From Prunus persica (taxonomy: Eukaryota > Streptophyta > Magnoliopsida > Rosales > Rosaceae): DNA of 64,000 nt. Position numbers and translations under genes: made by a program. Each line of letters begins with the position of its first letter. Position 1 is the first letter of the stretch. Below, in pieces: positions 61,601 through 64,000 of this stretch. Below the pieces are notes generated by a model. It had not been told where the DNA came from. It did no database searches and was given only the letters and a program-made list of their open reading frames with translations. The stretch spans positions 18,030,548-18,094,547 of the forward strand of contig NC_034012.1 in assembly GCF_000346465.2 (NCBI RefSeq), written 5' to 3'.

Positions 61601-62211
61601 TTTTAAGATTCCGTTTTCCATTGCTTCTCCGGTGCAGGATTTGCAAGACTATGAGAATTTCGGAAAGCATGGCAAATGGACTTCAAAAAGTAAAGCAAGA
61701 AATGGAGAAAATGTTAGTCAAGGATGTCCTTATTCGGGAGATGAGTTGGTGGCTGTTTATCGATATTTTTGATAAGGTATTGTGTTCTTAGCGTGGATAG
61801 TCCCTTTCAACTGCAAGGGGATAACTTGATTGTTGCATTTGAGAAGGTATTATTGTGTTCTTAGCGTGGCCTATGGACATGTTGTAATTGTTTCCTGTGC
61901 TCTTATTTATCTTGACATTTTTGAGGCCATAATTAGAGGTCTAATGGTTTTTCTTTTGGCTTGTCAAGTATTAGTTTAGGGAGAAAGACAATCTTTAACT
62001 CTGAATTTTGACGACAATTGTCTACATCCTTCAATTAACAATGACTATGAAACATCTCATCTGTAAACAGAGAACACAACAAGAACAAATCAAGGAATTA
62101 ATGGAACATTCTGAAAGAAAAACACAAATCCATCCTCTCATCCAAATTAGAGAGGCTTCTTCTTCTACAATCGCTCAACTCCTAATCTGAGAAATTATAT
62201 TGTCATCTCAA
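58683..62211. other. intergenic region between convergent THUMP and UBC genes
   Basis: The first few hundred bases are the THUMP 3'UTR; a 25-bp block (ATATGGTATTTGAGATTTTAG) is duplicated at 58894-58940. A 59030-59335 segment with AAGTGCTTTTT / AAAAAGCACTT inverted motifs looks like a MITE. 61572-61772 has an open frame (SIASPVQDLQDYENFGKHGK) that I do not recognise. Nothing else was supported. Confidence 0.45.
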
Positions 62212-63601
62212 TTAAGCTTTTGGAGATTTGTACAACTTCTCCACCATCTTCCTATAATCTGCAAGAGACGGACAAAGCATTACTCAGACACTTCTCATTA
62301 TAGCACAACTTTAGCAGACTTGAGTAAAACAAATAAGCAAAAGGAAACCCAGTATTTACCATCTTGATTGCTCCAAAGTTGTGCTGCTTGGTTGTTCAAA
62401 GGTGAGCTGATGTTTGGTTCTGTGATTGAAATAAACAAAATCAAAATTCCATAAGTATTCAACACCTTGAAGAAATGCTAACAGTTCCATGGTTCAACTG
62501 AGAAAGTGATTACCTCCAAGCAGACTCTGGATGGATAAGAGAATGGTTCTCACATCATAAGCTGATGACCATTTATCCTGCAATTAATTCAAAGGAAAAG
62601 TTACATTATATGTAAAAAGTTTGGTAGCTTGTTTATTATTGGACTTTTCAAATGACATTATGAAACTACAAGTACCTGAAGAATATCCAAGCAAATGTTG
62701 CCAACCAGATCCACATTGGGATGAAAGCAGAGAGTCTCAAACTTGACCTTTGGAGGTTTGAATGGATAGTCATTGGGAAAGGTAAGGGATAGTCTGTATT
62801 CTGTCCCTTCAAACACTGTATCTTTGCTTCCAATGATTGTCCCTTTCCAGCAGAATATGTTGTCTTCTTCAGGGAAGGCAGATATCCCAGAATCCCCACT
62901 CATCTATAATTTAATATTGAATAAAAAACAAACTCTTAGGCAAAACCCAAGTAACCAAATAACCCTAACAAAAATTATTGGAAAGAATTGGGACTCAACT
63001 GAGACATGGGGGTTGCTGAGAAAATATGCTTTGGTTTCATTTAATCAACATGATTTGGTTTCATTGAACCAGGATTTTCAGGATCTAAACAAGAAACAAA
63101 GGGAAAAGAACGAGTCTGGGTGTCTTACCATTAAGGCCATCAACTCAGATTGCAGCCTGTTCAGCGAGCAATTAAAAACACAAGAAAACAACAGGGTTAG
63201 AAACATTGTAAACCACCAATTATCAAAGATTCATAACCAAGAAACCTTGAAAACCTCCAATTATCAGAAGAAACAAAAGAAACTTAATGAAAATAAAGGG
63301 AGTCTATTAAAATAAATTAACTGAGAAATAGAATCCCCAAACAAAAAGAAACTGTTTTTCTTTAAATCGAAAAAGTGAAAATCTGGGGTAAGAAAACAAA
63401 ACCCAGAAATTCTGATAACCAAGAAAGCAAAACAAAAAATCAAAACCCAGAAAGCAAAATTAAGTCAAGTAAGATGAAGATGTACCTTTTGAGAACAGAC
63501 TGAGAATCAACGGTCTTTGCTCGCGGCTGAGATTGCTTTGAGTTTGAGGGAGCAGTGGTTGTGGCCACTACTAGAGTGTTATCTTGGTTCACAGCAGCCA
63601 T
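62212..63601 (-). CDS. UBC20-like: ubiquitin-conjugating enzyme E2 C (UBC19/20-type)
   Basis: Six exons on the minus strand: 63486-63601, 63129-63156 (28 bp), 62676-62903, 62514-62577, 62360-62419 and 62212-62258. GT-AG borders and frame are consistent, giving 180 residues. The E2 core shows [51 protein letters not shown], the HPN motif and active-site Cys in [17 protein letters not shown], then [20 protein letters not shown] and [18 protein letters not shown]. The N-terminal extension ([13 protein letters not shown]) and the C-terminus are typical of the E2-C group. Animal members work with the anaphase-promoting complex on mitotic cyclins, and plant UBC19/20 are cell-cycle expressed. ATG at 63599-63601 is the only in-frame start in exon 1. 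Its 5'UTR holds a (GA)n tract. Intact; no anomalies. Confidence 0.97.
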
Positions 63602-63704
63602 ATCCTTTATCTTCTTTTTCTCTTTGTTTTGGAAACACAGAGATTTAGATTCAAAAACCCAAATCAAGACGAGAAACCCAAGGATTCAAAAAACACAGTG
63701 AGCT

Positions 63705-63771
<67 letters not shown>

Positions 63772-64000
63772 GGTTTTCCTTCTTTCCCTTTTTCTGAGAA
63801 CTTTAGAGAGAGACAGATATGAGATGTGGAAGAAGGGCTTGAGAGTTTGGTTTAAAACGTTGTGAGCGTGACTTAAACGACGTCGCATAAAGGGTGTTCG
63901 GTGGGTATTCAAAATTTTCGAACGTTGCAATGGCGGTGTGGCCGCCTTCTTTTATCTTAACCTTCCTTTCCTTTATCTCCAACGGCTAGTTATTTTGTTC
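63602..64000 (-). promoter_or_regulatory. 5'UTR and proximal promoter of the UBC gene
   Basis: Read on the minus strand, the region upstream of the ATG is pyrimidine-rich with a (CT)n tract at 63708-63769, a common leader feature in plants. Farther up (about 63875-63955) is AACGACGTCGCA, containing a palindromic GACGTC core that could bind bZIP factors. No TATA box was assigned. Confidence 0.5.
63708..63769. repeat. (GA)n microsatellite in the UBC 5'UTR
   Basis: About 25 GA units, interrupted by AAAG near 63757. Confidence 0.97.

Noticed and set aside
63664..63930. 88-residue minus-strand frame with a long Ser-Leu run
   Set aside because: Produced by the (GA)n tract in the UBC 5'UTR; not coding.

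Overview
This is plant nuclear DNA: split genes with GT-AG introns, AT-rich intergenic sequence, (GA)n tracts, and CACTA, MULE, hAT, PIF/Harbinger and LTR elements together. The two host genes (a TAN1/THUMPD1-type protein and a UBC19/20-type E2) and the transposase families fit a eudicot; the hAT C-terminus looks Rosaceae-like to me (for example Prunus), but that is an impression and was not tested.

Layout. 1-7421: body and right arm of CACTA element A, packed with CGACG-type repeats, carrying a ULP1-protease gene (minus strand, broken by a 100-N assembly gap) and a decayed copy of part of the host proteasome gene RPN6. 7422-16121: CACTA element B, whose tnp2 transposase gene is cut by element A; it also holds a stop-containing Transposase_24 gene, arrays of GCGCGACGAA motifs, a 155-bp tandem repeat and a telomere-like tract. 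16122-19329: LTR-retrotransposon remnants (PPT, LTR, PBS) and a 560-bp CCGGTT-rich inverted-repeat element. 19330-38815: a roughly 338-bp unit repeated in tandem and broken up by CACTA element C (19704-33506), which itself hosts an apparently intact 5.4-kb MULE (27943-33349, 9-bp TSD, 283-bp TIRs), and by a PIF/Harbinger element (33727-38517) that carries a piece of an oligopeptide transporter gene. 38824-46675: a hAT element with an 8-bp TSD whose transposase gene is split by a 2.95-kb solo LTR. 46684-52728: extra hAT ends, a truncated LTR, a compound microsatellite and sequence without recognisable genes.

The right 11 kb is ordinary genic DNA: a seven-exon THUMP-domain gene (52729-58682, plus) and a six-exon ubiquitin-conjugating enzyme E2 C gene (62212-63601, minus), converging on each other.

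The window is thus a nested transposon cluster beside two conserved housekeeping genes. The most noteworthy points are the two captured host-gene fragments (RPN6 in a CACTA, OPT in a Harbinger), the shared leader/intron sequence between a CACTA gene and an LTR family, the intact MULE, and a 54-bp in-frame repeat expansion in the THUMP gene. I did not find a clearly new enzymatic or defence system.
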